Under the pieces are notes generated by a model. That model was not told the DNA's origin. It saw only the letters and a program-made list of their open reading frames with translations, and did no database searches. Made by a program: the position numbers and the translations under genes. A DNA stretch of 44,728 bases from CAYUVF01 sp964448045 (lineage in GTDB: Bacteria; Bacteroidota; Rhodothermia; Rhodothermales; Salinibacteraceae), in the NCBI GenBank assembly GCA_964448045.1, contig CAYUVF010000035.1, forward strand, positions 1 to 44,728, written 5' to 3'. Below are positions 9,070 through 17,400 of this stretch, in pieces. The stretch's first letter is position 1. Each line of letters starts with the position of its first letter.

Positions 9070-9153
9070 ACGGAAGGCCGAGGGGCGGCCGGAACGTTTT
9101 GTCACACAAAAGGGCGTATGAACAAGCTCTCGATGTTACTTTGAGATCTATTT

Positions 9154-9744
9154 ATGGTTGAGCAGCGAGAAATAAATTCAACGGAAGGCCGCTCCAGCCT
9201 GGAGATCGAAGAAAATCGCGGAGCACGCAAATATGCGGTAAGCGAACTCGTGCGACGGGTGCTCTGGATGGTAGCACAGTATGCATTTCGATGGAGCCCG
9301 CGCACGGCATTTGGATGGCGCCGTTTTGTACTGCGAGTTTTTGGCGCCGATATCGGAAAGCAGGTTCATATCTATAATACAGCTACCATTTATTATCCGT
9401 GGAACCTGCGTGTCGGCGATTGGAGTGCCATTGGAGAGGGGGCGCTCATCTACAATCTCGGTCCGGTTACCATTGGCGAGCAGGTAACGATCTCCCAGCG
9501 TGCCCATCTCTGTGCAGGAACGCACGATCATACGGATCCGGCGATGCCGCTATTAAAACCGCCCATCACCGTTGAAAACCAGGTCTGGATTTGTGCAGAT
9601 GCTTTCGTGGGACCGGGCGTAACCGTTGGGAAGGGAGCCGTTGTCGGGGCTCGAGGCGTTGCCGTACACGATGTGAAGCCGTGGACCATAGTAGGTGGTA
9701 ACCCCGCTCGTCCTATCAAGGATCGAGAGTTGAGCGAGAAATGA
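9154..9744 (+). CDS. WcaF-like O-acetyltransferase (left-handed beta-helix)
   Basis: A 196-aa hexapeptide-repeat acetyltransferase, probably transferring acetyl from acetyl-CoA to a sugar hydroxyl. Isoleucine-patch repeats fill residues 75-175 (VGDWSAIGEGALIYNLGPVT; ITVENQVWICADAFVGPGVT), with the catalytic-type His in AGTHDHTDPA and the closing VGGNPARPIK that ends almost all family members. Its start-to-stop layout matches colanic-acid acetyltransferase WcaF. It follows an 84-bp spacer and overlaps the next gene by ATGA (9741-9744). Confidence 0.9.
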   Translation: MVEQREINSTEGRSSLEIEENRGARKYAVSELVRRVLWMVAQYAFRWSPRTAFGWRRFVLRVFGADIGKQVHIYNTATIYYPWNLRVGDWSAIGEGALIYNLGPVTIGEQVTISQRAHLCAGTHDHTDPAMPLLKPPITVENQVWICADAFVGPGVTVGKGAVVGARGVAVHDVKPWTIVGGNPARPIKDRELSEK

Positions 9745-10628
9745 TTTCAGTTCTCATCCTTACCCACAACGAAGAGGCAAACATTGCCGACTGTTTGCAG
9801 TCGGTCTGTTGGGCCGACGACGTGCTTGTGATCGACTCGGGCAGCACCGACCGTACGGTAGAGATCGCGCAGGAATGGGGGGCCCGCGTGATGCATCGCC
9901 CATTCGATAGTTTCGCCAACCAGCGCAACTACGGCTTGCGTGAGGGAAAACTCGCTCACGATTGGGTATTGCATCTGGATGCCGATGAGCGCGTGACCGA
10001 GGTCCTACATGAGGAAATGATGACCGCTGTAAAGCGCTCCGATAAGAGGGCCTTCCGCATACCGTCGAAACTCATGTTTCGAGGGCAGTGGCTGAAGTAT
10101 TCTGGCATGTATCCCACCTATCAAATTCGCCTGGGTAGGCGTGATGCACTTACGTTTCGGCAGGTAGGTCACGGCCAACGAGGAGAGTTGCCCGACGATG
10201 ACGTCGGGACCCTCGATGCCCCACTGATTCACTACGCGTTTTCCAAGGGGATAGCGGATTGGATCGAGCGCCATAACCGATATTCGACGGATGAGGCGCG
10301 GCGGATGGTGGCGGCCCGGAGCGAACAGTTGCCGTGGCGAGATCTCCTATCGAAGAACCCACAGAAGCGCCGGCGCGCAGTGAAAGAGCTCTCCTACCGT
10401 CTCCCCTTGCGCCCGTTGTGGCGATTCGTCTATATGTATGTGCTCAGGCTTGGTTTTCTCGACGGTCGCGCAGGCTTAACCTACTGTACGATGATCGCGA
10501 TGTATGAGTACATGGTCGAGCTGAAACTGAAGCATTTGAGTGATAAGGAAGAGAGGAATGAGTGTAGAACCAGAGCATCCGATTCACACCGAAGGGTCAG
10601 TAAATCATCGGTTTCTTTTGACCCGTAG
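9741..10628 (+). CDS. GT2-family glycosyltransferase, WaaE/KdtX-like
   Basis: A 295-aa GT-A enzyme. It begins MISVLILTHNEEANIADCLQ and has the hallmark VLVIDSGSTDRTVEIAQEWG and DWVLHLDADERVT (the DxD-type metal site), then a Rossmann-distal segment ending RLGFLDGRAGLTYC, as in lipopolysaccharide-core beta-glucosyltransferases of the WaaE group. It is coupled by ATGA to the acetyltransferase. The last about 23 residues (NECRTRASDSHRR…) look unlike the family and overlap a second frame with a good ribosome site, so the native C-terminus may have been altered by a frameshift. Confidence 0.87.
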   Translation: MISVLILTHNEEANIADCLQSVCWADDVLVIDSGSTDRTVEIAQEWGARVMHRPFDSFANQRNYGLREGKLAHDWVLHLDADERVTEVLHEEMMTAVKRSDKRAFRIPSKLMFRGQWLKYSGMYPTYQIRLGRRDALTFRQVGHGQRGELPDDDVGTLDAPLIHYAFSKGIADWIERHNRYSTDEARRMVAARSEQLPWRDLLSKNPQKRRRAVKELSYRLPLRPLWRFVYMYVLRLGFLDGRAGLTYCTMIAMYEYMVELKLKHLSDKEERNECRTRASDSHRRVSKSSVSFDP

Positions 10629-10818
10629 GCTGGAAAGATTGTAATGGCCGCTGATGGAGTCGGCAGGCGAATACTCGCCGCTTTCATTGTCTGTCCGAAC
10701 AGCTTCAGATACTTTTCAGAGCAACGTGGTAAATCTATCTTTCAACGGGGATTTGGTAATGGGAGTGATTGATTTCGTACGCTCTGCTTGCTGTCATTCC
10801 GTTTGTCTTATCGTCTAA
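10558..10818 (+). pseudogene. Possible remnant of a small gene with an internal stop
   Basis: ATG 10558 follows a strong GGAAGAGAGG ribosome site. The frame gives 28 codons to TAA 10642-10644, then stays open for 57 more codons up to TAA 10816-10818 at the IS5 edge. The product is not recognised. It may be a gene inactivated by a nonsense change before or when the IS arrived, or chance. Confidence 0.2.
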
Positions 10819-10834
10819 GAACCTGTTTTGATTT

Positions 10835-11668
10835 TCAGTCGAGGCGGTTCAGTGCCAGTTGAAGCGAGACGAGCTGGACAATGGCCTCACTTGTTTCGGT
10901 GAGACGCTCGTACTCTTTGCTGAGCCTGCACCAGCCGCCCAGCCACCCGAAGGTGCGTTCGACGATCCACCGTTTCGGCTCGACGGCAAAGCCCGGCTCG
11001 TCCGACTCGGATTCGGTGATCTCCAACCGGAGGTCGAGCGTTTCGGCCAGCTCGTCTTCCAGCTCGCCTCGGTAGGCCTTATCGGCGAAGACAACCTCCA
11101 ACCGATCGCTTTTTTGGTCTGCCGCTTCGACAATCGCAAAGGCGCGTTGACTTTCATGCTCGCTGGCCGCGTGCACCTCGACGCTCCACAGAAACCCCTG
11201 CGTGTCAACGACGACGTGCCGCTTACGGCCCTTGACCTTTTTGTACGCGTCAAACCCCGAGCAGCCGCCTGAGCGGGTGATCGGGACCGACTGGCAGTCG
11301 ATAATCACCGCGCTGGGCTCCCTCTCGCGGCCGGCCTCTGCGCGCGCTCTCCGTCGCGCTGCGCTGAGCAGGTGCCCGATCAGTCCTTGCTTGCGCCACT
11401 TTCGGAAGTAGTAGTACACCGTTTGCCATCGCAGAAATTTCTGCGTAGCAAATCCGCCGGGCAGCATGCGCCACTGACAGCCCGTTTTGATCAAGTACAA
11501 AAGCCCGTCCAAGATGTCGCGGCGCAGGTCGTGCTGGCGGTGCCTCCGCGTGTCGAAAAACGCTTTGATTTGTTTCCATTGGGAGACCGTCAAGTCGGAG
11601 CTGTAGCGCTTGCGCTGCATCGCTTCGATGTCATTTTCGGTGAGTAGCTTGCTCGCTACTCTCGACAA
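10835..11668 (-). CDS. IS5-family DDE transposase
   Basis: A 277-aa transposase (261 aa if the ATG at 11620 is used instead of TTG 11668). The N-terminal domain reads RYSSDLTVSQWKQIKAFF and GCQWRMLP. The DDE core shows VIIDCQSVPITRSGG (first D), VVFADKAYRGELEDEL (second D) and WIVERTFGWLGGWCRLSKEY (E), the usual IS5 layout. Between MLP and WQTVYYYF there are about five extra residues compared with the usual 'KDFPPW' segment, encoded by a perfect palindrome. The frame is intact, so the element may still be active. Confidence 0.92.
   Translation of the reverse strand: MSRVASKLLTENDIEAMQRKRYSSDLTVSQWKQIKAFFDTRRHRQHDLRRDILDGLLYLIKTGCQWRMLPGGFATQKFLRWQTVYYYFRKWRKQGLIGHLLSAARRRARAEAGREREPSAVIIDCQSVPITRSGGCSGFDAYKKVKGRKRHVVVDTQGFLWSVEVHAASEHESQRAFAIVEAADQKSDRLEVVFADKAYRGELEDELAETLDLRLEITESESDEPGFAVEPKRWIVERTFGWLGGWCRLSKEYERLTETSEAIVQLVSLQLALNRLD
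11430..11445. repeat. Perfect 16-bp palindrome inside the IS5 transposase gene
   Basis: CGCAGAAATTTCTGCG reads the same on both strands. It encodes QKFLR in the transposase, at a place where relatives have a shorter 'LPKDFPPW' segment. A near-identical palindrome lies in the IS3 gene at 21119-21136. Confidence 0.7.
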
Positions 11669-11880
11669 CGAGACGGACTCCCGTTCGTTTATGTTAACGA
11701 AATTTGAAATAAAAACAGGTTCTTAATCCGTCTGACCGTCTTTCGGAAATCTTCCAAATCATTGTCAAATCGTTGTGGCACTTACCTTGTGGGAAGAACA
11801 GATAGATGTGTATCTTATCCAGTCAACTACCTACAAACATGTTGCTGCAACGCTGCTACCAAACCGGACAAAAATGCGGG

Positions 11881-14562
11881 ATGAGGATTGCCGTCATACT
11901 CCTTGCTTTGTTGGTCTGGGGTATAGTCGGATCTGGTAATGTAAAAAGTCAGCCTAATTCCCTTCATGCGTTCACCTGGCATGAGCCTCCAGAGGATACC
12001 AATCACCTCACTCATTTTTCGTCTCTCAGCGCGCATAATCCTTCTGAAATAGACTACACGCTTGGGCAGCAGGAGGGCGAAAACAAGCTCCTGGCCCGGC
12101 CTGAAGGGCGTCGGGCGCTCTTTCCATTGCAGTCTTCGTTTTATCTGCTTAAAGACGGGTGGAATCCAGGCCGATCTAATCGCAACGATCGCACGATTGC
12201 TACTACGCTTGCAGAAGACATCGACGGCGAGGATCGCACCTATATTCAGGTGGACCCGCTTCCATATGACCTTCCACAGGGAAATCGATATACCCTTTAT
12301 ATCCAAACAGGAGATCCATCCAACGTGCCCCTTGGGAAGTGGGAGGGAATCATTGAGGTACAATTAGACGGGAGCGTCTCTGCAGGCGCGACGACGATTC
12401 CCATACATGATGGGGATGGGAATCCCGTGTCAATTAGCGGAGCCAGCGCTGGAGACAACGTTTTGTCGGATTTTCAGAGCCTCTGGCCCACCCATGCCGC
12501 CGCTGAGATGAAGGCAGCGATGGAAGAGTACGTGCAAGGGGTGGTCGATGTTGGGGCTGCGATTGATGCGATCATTTTCGATCTGGAAACCGGAGTAGGG
12601 GCGAAGATAGCTCACAAGCACGATCCCCGCTGGGACGACCCCGCATATGGATTTGAAGGAGAAAATCGGTCGATGAAGCAGTACTTTGAAGAGGAGTCCG
12701 GTTTTACCATTGATGATGTAATAGGTAAGGGGGGAAGTAGTGATGAAAAGTTAGCATGGACCGCCCTTATGTCTCGGCGCGTAGTCGGCAATGCGGCTGA
12801 GGAGGCGTATTTCGAGCCGGTGTGGGAGCACTTTCCAGACGCGCATGGGAGCGGATATGAAAAGACGGGGCTCACAAAAGAGAGCGCGGAGCAGTGGGCG
12901 ATGCAAACCGACGGGTGGACGCAATACTCGCCCTACGTGCTGGGTACCCATGGATCGAAGCCGCTCTACGCCTCGATGCGCAGTTTGACGAGCATGACCC
13001 TTCCAGGGACGACCTATCGGAATGAGGCTTCGCCCTTTGCGACCATTCTCTGGCAGACGAACTACGCGCGGGCAATGTATCGGGATACGGAGGGTAAGAT
13101 TCAGCCGTGGGTGACGTATCCGAATCTCAGGGACGGGTACTTTATTAATGATACGGGAAGCGGCCCGTACTACGACGAGTATCTGCGCCACATCATGCTC
13201 GCTACCGACGACGTCCCCATTCTCTACTGGAACGCGCGAGACGGCGGGGGCGGAGGCGCCTCGCTCGATAACGATCGACGCGTAGATGACCTAATAGGCG
13301 AAATTAACGCGCTTACAGGAGGGGACTACACGCTTCTTAGCGACGGCCCTATCGCGTGGGACACCGACCACAAAAGTATCGTTGCGACCGAGGTTCAGAC
13401 GCAGTCGGGAAGCTCGCTCTACCGCATAACGATTCCGCGACTTCCGCACTCCGCATCCATGCCCGAGGCGTGGCAAGAGGGGGACCCGCTCATGGTTGAC
13501 GTTGTGGACGACGGGGTGAAAGTGGACGAGGTGACCGTCCAGACGGGGGACGTAGGTGCCTGGTACGAAGGGAATTCAGGTCTTTCTTTCGAGTTTGAAC
13601 ATCCGCCGCTTGAAAACGACCTTTCGTCGGGTGCCGTAGCCTTTGACGATCCGCCGTGGCAGGGAGGCACCGCCACTGAAAACATTGATGACCCTGAAGG
13701 AGGAAGTAGTGCCTATCGAATCGATGGGCAAGGCAAATTTTACCTGGATCTTGACCTTGAGCCAAACTCGGTGTTTACGCTTAGCTTCTGGGCGCGGCGG
13801 GTATCAAATAACTCCATGATTAAAATCTTGAGCGATCATGCTTTTGAAGATGAGGGGGCAGGTCGTCAGGACCGAAAGGATTTTACAGGGAGTGGTCTTT
13901 GGGCCGACGGGCAGTGGCACCGGACGCGCATGGTGTTCAAGACGCCCGAACATGGGCGCATACGTATTACCGTGAATACAGGGAGCCTTGCTGATCTTGA
14001 CCTATGGCGCCCGATGCTTCATGAGGGCGAGATTCACGGGCCGTATGCTGAGCCCGGTGGAGCTGAGATCACGGCACAAACCATCCCTCTTCAGGAAGGC
14101 TGGAACATCGTTTCATCGTCGGTAGCTCCCACCAATCCCGACCTGGAAGCGGTGTTAGGCGACGCCATTTCTGAGGTTGGTCTCGTCAAAGACGAACAGG
14201 GACAGATCTTCAGTCCGGGTGACGGTGTTAATCAAATCGACTCTTGGAATTCTCAAGAGGCTTATTTGATTTACGCGGAAGCAGCGACCTCCTTTACCAT
14301 CGAAGGTAACGCTGTGGATCCGACAAGTGCGATTTTATTGGAACAAGGCTGGAATCTGCTCCCCTTTTTCGGAGCGACCGGTATGGATGTGGAGGTGGCC
14401 CTGGACGCCATTGCCAGCCACCTCGTCATGGTGAAGGATGCAGCGGGCAACGTGTATCATCCGGAGTATGGAATTAACGAAATCGGACAGTTCGAGCCCG
14501 GGGGAGGATACAAGATATATGTAAATGATACGACTACCTTGAACTATCCGCCTCCTAATTGA
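11881..14562 (+). CDS. Secreted TIM-barrel-like protein with CBM-like and repeat C-terminal domains
   Basis: A large exported protein (893 aa from ATG 11881). This start gives a clear signal peptide, MRIAVILLALLVWGIVGSG; the frame is open back to 11806 but that part is not signal-like. Residues 130-480 read like a glycosidase-type barrel, with strand motifs AIIFDLETG, SPYVLGTHGSKPLYASM and DVPILYWNARDGG containing acidic candidates. Residues about 570-725 form a carbohydrate-binding-type jelly roll (VFTLSFWARR, WHRTRMVFKTP). Residues about 735-893 hold two copies of a 'GWNIVSSSVAP … QEAYLIYAE' domain seen in Bacteroidota surface proteins. It could trim or anchor the local polysaccharide. I do not recognise its exact family. 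Confidence 0.7.
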   Translation: MRIAVILLALLVWGIVGSGNVKSQPNSLHAFTWHEPPEDTNHLTHFSSLSAHNPSEIDYTLGQQEGENKLLARPEGRRALFPLQSSFYLLKDGWNPGRSNRNDRTIATTLAEDIDGEDRTYIQVDPLPYDLPQGNRYTLYIQTGDPSNVPLGKWEGIIEVQLDGSVSAGATTIPIHDGDGNPVSISGASAGDNVLSDFQSLWPTHAAAEMKAAMEEYVQGVVDVGAAIDAIIFDLETGVGAKIAHKHDPRWDDPAYGFEGENRSMKQYFEEESGFTIDDVIGKGGSSDEKLAWTALMSRRVVGNAAEEAYFEPVWEHFPDAHGSGYEKTGLTKESAEQWAMQTDGWTQYSPYVLGTHGSKPLYASMRSLTSMTLPGTTYRNEASPFATILWQTNYARAMYRDTEGKIQPWVTYPNLRDGYFINDTGSGPYYDEYLRHIMLATDDVPILYWNARDGGGGGASLDNDRRVDDLIGEINALTGGDYTLLSDGPIAWDTDHKSIVATEVQTQSGSSLYRITIPRLPHSASMPEAWQEGDPLMVDVVDDGVKVDEVTVQTGDVGAWYEGNSGLSFEFEHPPLENDLSSGAVAFDDPPWQGGTATENIDDPEGGSSAYRIDGQGKFYLDLDLEPNSVFTLSFWARRVSNNSMIKILSDHAFEDEGAGRQDRKDFTGSGLWADGQWHRTRMVFKTPEHGRIRITVNTGSLADLDLWRPMLHEGEIHGPYAEPGGAEITAQTIPLQEGWNIVSSSVAPTNPDLEAVLGDAISEVGLVKDEQGQIFSPGDGVNQIDSWNSQEAYLIYAEAATSFTIEGNAVDPTSAILLEQGWNLLPFFGATGMDVEVALDAIASHLVMVKDAAGNVYHPEYGINEIGQFEPGGGYKIYVNDTTTLNYPPPN

Positions 14563-14570
14563 AATAGAAT

Positions 14571-14601
14571 CTGGGTAGAGGTTCGAGTCCTCGGTGGCTC
14601 G
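14571..14601 (+). other. tRNA-like 3' end fragment
   Basis: Immediately after the preceding stop lies a T-arm-like sequence. AGAGG-TTCGAGT-CCTCG (loop 14582-14588) is followed by GTGGCTCG, which would be the 3' acceptor strand and discriminator of a tRNA with 5' GAGCCAC. No 5' acceptor arm or anticodon arm is present, and no CCA follows. It is therefore not a functional tRNA but could be the 3' tRNA piece left at an integration site. Confidence 0.35.
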
Positions 14602-14729
14602 TTGTGAGATTTAGTCGGACGTCATACTCCGAAGGAGCATACCCTTTGCGATCATAGGTCTATCTGTAGCGCACTAAATCATACAATGCACTTCCGCTAA
14701 AGATGGAGACGCTGGGTACGTAGCATTTG

Positions 14730-14811
14730 ATATCCTGCACATGCGGTTTGGGAGGTTTCGTCCCGGGCCTGTAGGTGTTGTTTGCCTCGCTTTTCATGAA
14801 TTGCAGGATAT
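14730..14811 (+). promoter_or_regulatory. Inverted repeat that can mask the WecA-like gene's ribosome site
   Basis: ATATCCTGCA (14730-14739) is exactly complementary to TGCAGGATAT (14802-14811). The second arm contains the AGGA ribosome site and abuts the ATG at 14812. In the mRNA the upstream arm could pair with and hide the site, with a 62-nt loop. This is a possible translational control; no ligand or protein is known. Confidence 0.35.
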
Positions 14812-15731
14812 ATGTCCTACCTTCTTCTCGTCAGCATCTTTGCGCTGGCTTGTGCTATTACGGCGGCCATAACACCCCTTGTTCGGGAGAAGGCCTATCG
14901 GTACCAGTGGATGGATTGTCCGGATGACGATCGGAAGCGACACGAACGCCCAACCCCGACTCTCGGGGGCCTTGCCATTGCCCTTGGGTTTGGAGCAGGA
15001 CTGAGTCTACTTGCCGTATTCGGAGGCGGGGTTGGTGAGATTCCGTTAGCGTCGATCACGCCCTGGATTGGAGCGGCGATTATGATTGGTACCGGGCTCT
15101 ACGATGATGTGAAAGGTGTAGGCTTTAAAGCGAAGTTTCTGCTTCAGGTGCTGGCGGCCTATCTGATCCTTTTTGCTGGCTATCGGCTGGATCTGACAAT
15201 GCTCCCCTACATGGAGCACATCGATCCGTATCAGCATGCGCTCATATCCATTCCAGTAACACTGCTCTGGATTGTCGGCGTGATCAACGCAGTCAACCTC
15301 ATTGACGGGCTCGACGGCCTCGCCGGAGGCGTTGTTGCTATCGGGTTTATGGCGATTGGTTTGGTGTTTGGTGTTCACGGGGATGTTGCATCGGTTGCTT
15401 TTTCCTTAGCTATGGCCGGTGCGTTGGTGGGGTTCTTGGTTCATAACTTTAATCCGGCGTCCATCTTCATGGGAGATTCGGGGAGTTTATTTCTGGGGTA
15501 CGTGCTGGCCCTATTCTCACTGCAAGGTCTCAACCAGATCGATGCCGAACCGCTCCTTGTACTTTTCGTGCCTGTCGTGGCACTGGGGCTTCCGTTGGCT
15601 GATGCCGGACTGGCTATTGTACGGCGTTCTGTTGGAGATCGAGCCATCTGTGCCCCTGATGACGATCATATCCACCATCGCCTGACTGAGCGATTCACGG
15701 TAAAGCAGTCCGTCTCTATTCTCTACGGGGC
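14812..15731 (+). CDS. WecA/TagO-like polyprenyl-phosphate HexNAc-1-phosphate transferase (3' end in gap)
   Basis: The first about 306 residues of a MraY/WecA-family membrane enzyme that starts glycan synthesis by moving a HexNAc-1-phosphate from UDP-sugar to undecaprenyl phosphate. Visible signatures are the Mg-site GLYDDVKG, NAVNLIDGLDGLAGG, the cytosolic loop IFMGDSGSLFLGY, and the substrate-loop DDDHIHHRL typical of the WecA/TagO branch. About nine hydrophobic helices are present. ATG 14812 follows AGGA at 4-bp spacing. The C-terminus lies in the 100-N gap; reading through the gap into the next gene is an artefact. Confidence 0.9.
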
Positions 15732-15831
15732 NNNNNNNNNNNNNNNNNNNNNNNNNNNNNNNNNNNNNNNNNNNNNNNNNNNNNNNNNNNNNNNNNNNNN
15801 NNNNNNNNNNNNNNNNNNNNNNNNNNNNNNN
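15732..15831. other. Assembly gap (100 N)
   Basis: Exactly 100 Ns hide the end of the WecA-like gene, any genes between, and possibly the promoter of the lasso-peptide cluster. By chance the two flanking genes are in the same nominal frame across it. Confidence 0.98.
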
Positions 15832-15849
15832 AGTTTTGGAGACAGGAGT

Positions 15850-17031
15850 ATGTCGATTAGTGCATCAACTGATGTTTTATCTGGCTCGAACGGTAGAGTA
15901 GAGACTGCTATGCCGACTCGAAAAAAGAGCCGTTCGGACCTGCAACCTGAGGAGGCGTTTGAGTTTATTCGGGTTTGCGTTTCTCTCCTTCCCGAAACTA
16001 CGCGCCGCGACCGGATGAAGGCCCTCATGGGGGCCGGTATCGATTGGAGGGTGGTTCAACGAGAAGCGTCCCGACATGGCGTTCTTCCGCTGCTGTATCA
16101 TAACCTTGAGCAGCTGGTTGGCAAGCATGTGCCACCGTCGCTGATCGAGCACATTCAGGAGTACCAGCGGAGGCTCCGTATTCATTCCACCTTTCTGGTT
16201 AAAGAGCTGGGACGGGTTTTCCGGCATTTTGAGAGACACGATGTCACACTCTTAGCCCAGAAAGGACCCGTACTTGCGCAGGGGGCCTATGGTGATGTTG
16301 CGTTGCGCAGGTATGTTGACTTGGATGTCCTCATTCCCAGAGACCGATTTTCAATTGCTAAAGAGCTATTGGAGGAGATCGGTTATACGTCTCACGCCAA
16401 ATGGGAGGGGCGTTCCGCCTGGCGAAATAAATTAGCGCTTCACCTTTCGGGGCAGAGACCTTATAGCCGAGGACGGGGTATATTTAACTTGGACGTTCAC
16501 ACGCGGCTCATGCCGCCAGGATATTCATTTACAGCTGACTTTGATACCTGGTGGAAGCGTTCAGAACGCGTTGATCTCGGGCAAGGGGGGGGCGTACGTA
16601 CATTTTCGCCAGAAGACATGGTGCTGATTTTGAGCTTCCACGGCGTTAAAAATCAGTGGCGCGCACTCAAGCATGTGGTGGATATTGCAAAGCTTATTGG
16701 TTCTCAGCCGGGCCTCGACTGGAGCGGTCTGATCGAGCGCGCGCAGGCACTGCGTGCAACACGTGTGCTCCGGTTAGGATTGCAGTTGGCCCACGACCTT
16801 GTGAAAGCACCGCTTCCACCCGATATCCTAAAGTGGGTGCAGAGCGATCCCATGGATGACACGGCTGCATTTTTGAAAGACTATCTACGGAATCGGCACC
16901 AGAGATCGGAATTGACCTATGGGGAGCGGGTCCAGCTTCAGCTTGCCACGAAAGATACGGTTACGGGCCAGCTCCGGTACGGGGGGTACTCACTTATGCA
17001 ACACATCTGGTCAAACGTACTTAAACCCTAA
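15850..17031 (+). CDS. Nucleotidyltransferase-family protein of the lasso cluster
   Basis: A 393-aa protein of the uncharacterised nucleotidyltransferase group (PF14907-like). ATG 15850 follows GGAG 8 bp upstream. The nucleotidyltransferase core shows LLAQKGPVLAQGAYGDVALR and YVDLDVLIPRDRF (the metal-binding D-x-D), then HLSGQRP, FNLDVHTRL, PEDMVLILSFHGVKNQWRAL and a helical end. Members occur beside lasso-peptide and exopolysaccharide genes. In the pseudomycoidin lasso system a related protein is reported to modify a phosphorylated peptide. Here it sits 16 bp before the B1 gene, so it is probably a tailoring enzyme of this cluster, though the glycan locus is an alternative partner. Confidence 0.8.
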   Translation: MSISASTDVLSGSNGRVETAMPTRKKSRSDLQPEEAFEFIRVCVSLLPETTRRDRMKALMGAGIDWRVVQREASRHGVLPLLYHNLEQLVGKHVPPSLIEHIQEYQRRLRIHSTFLVKELGRVFRHFERHDVTLLAQKGPVLAQGAYGDVALRRYVDLDVLIPRDRFSIAKELLEEIGYTSHAKWEGRSAWRNKLALHLSGQRPYSRGRGIFNLDVHTRLMPPGYSFTADFDTWWKRSERVDLGQGGGVRTFSPEDMVLILSFHGVKNQWRALKHVVDIAKLIGSQPGLDWSGLIERAQALRATRVLRLGLQLAHDLVKAPLPPDILKWVQSDPMDDTAAFLKDYLRNRHQRSELTYGERVQLQLATKDTVTGQLRYGGYSLMQHIWSNVLKP

Positions 17032-17047
17032 CAGCTTTGGTATCAGT

Positions 17048-17353
17048 ATGAAAACACCCATTGAAATGGTGGAGTTGACGGAATCCTCAGTCGTCGTTGC
17101 GTCCGATCATCAGACATCGACTGAGGTGGACGGTGAGAGTGTAATTCTGGATCTGGAGGGTGGTGTATATTACGGCCTCAATGCGGTTGGAGCGCAAATA
17201 TGGAAGATGATTCAGGAGCCTATTTCTGTCGATGAGGTGGTGGAGGCTATTACAGCTGATTACGACGTGGATCGGGAGCAGTGTTTGGAAGATGTGGTTG
17301 AGCTCTTCCGGGAGTTGGAAGAGAATAATCTCGTTGTAGTCCAGGAGTCATGA
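17048..17353 (+). CDS. Lasso-peptide B1 protein (PqqD-like RRE)
   Basis: A 101-aa PqqD-fold RiPP-recognition element that binds the leader of the precursor and delivers it to the B2 protease. The diagnostic beta-strand/helix pattern is EVDGESVILDLEGGVYYGLN then AVGAQIWKMI, with a C-terminal helix EDVVELFREL. ATG 17048 is 16 bp after the previous stop; the longer frame back to 16919 lies inside the upstream gene. It is the cluster's standalone RRE; a second RRE is fused to the protease at 24317. Confidence 0.9.
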   Translation: MKTPIEMVELTESSVVVASDHQTSTEVDGESVILDLEGGVYYGLNAVGAQIWKMIQEPISVDEVVEAITADYDVDREQCLEDVVELFRELEENNLVVVQES

Positions 17354-17400
17354 CGCGAGGTTTTTACTACTTTTCTTAATGCCGCGTTTGTGCGCAGTAA

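Larger units (their letters stand above)
10818..11723 (-). mobile_element. IS5-family insertion sequence (about 906 bp)
   Basis: The ends are inverted repeats: AGAACCTGTTTTGATTT at the left and, read on the other strand, AGAACCTGTTTTTATTT at the right. They are flanked by the dinucleotide TA on both sides (10816-10817 and 11724-11725), the target duplication typical of the IS427-like branch of the IS5 family. One transposase gene fills the element on the - strand. It sits between the GT2 gene and the secreted glycosidase-like gene, separating the two parts of the glycan locus. Confidence 0.9.

Noticed and set aside
14571..14601. A complete tRNA gene
   Set aside because: Only a T-arm-like and 3' acceptor-like part exists; no 5' acceptor, D-stem or anticodon arm can be drawn.
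14812..17031. A single 739-aa frame that seems to fuse a WecA-like and a nucleotidyltransferase-like protein
   Set aside because: It runs through 100 Ns of unknown real length; the second gene has its own ribosome site and ATG at 15850.
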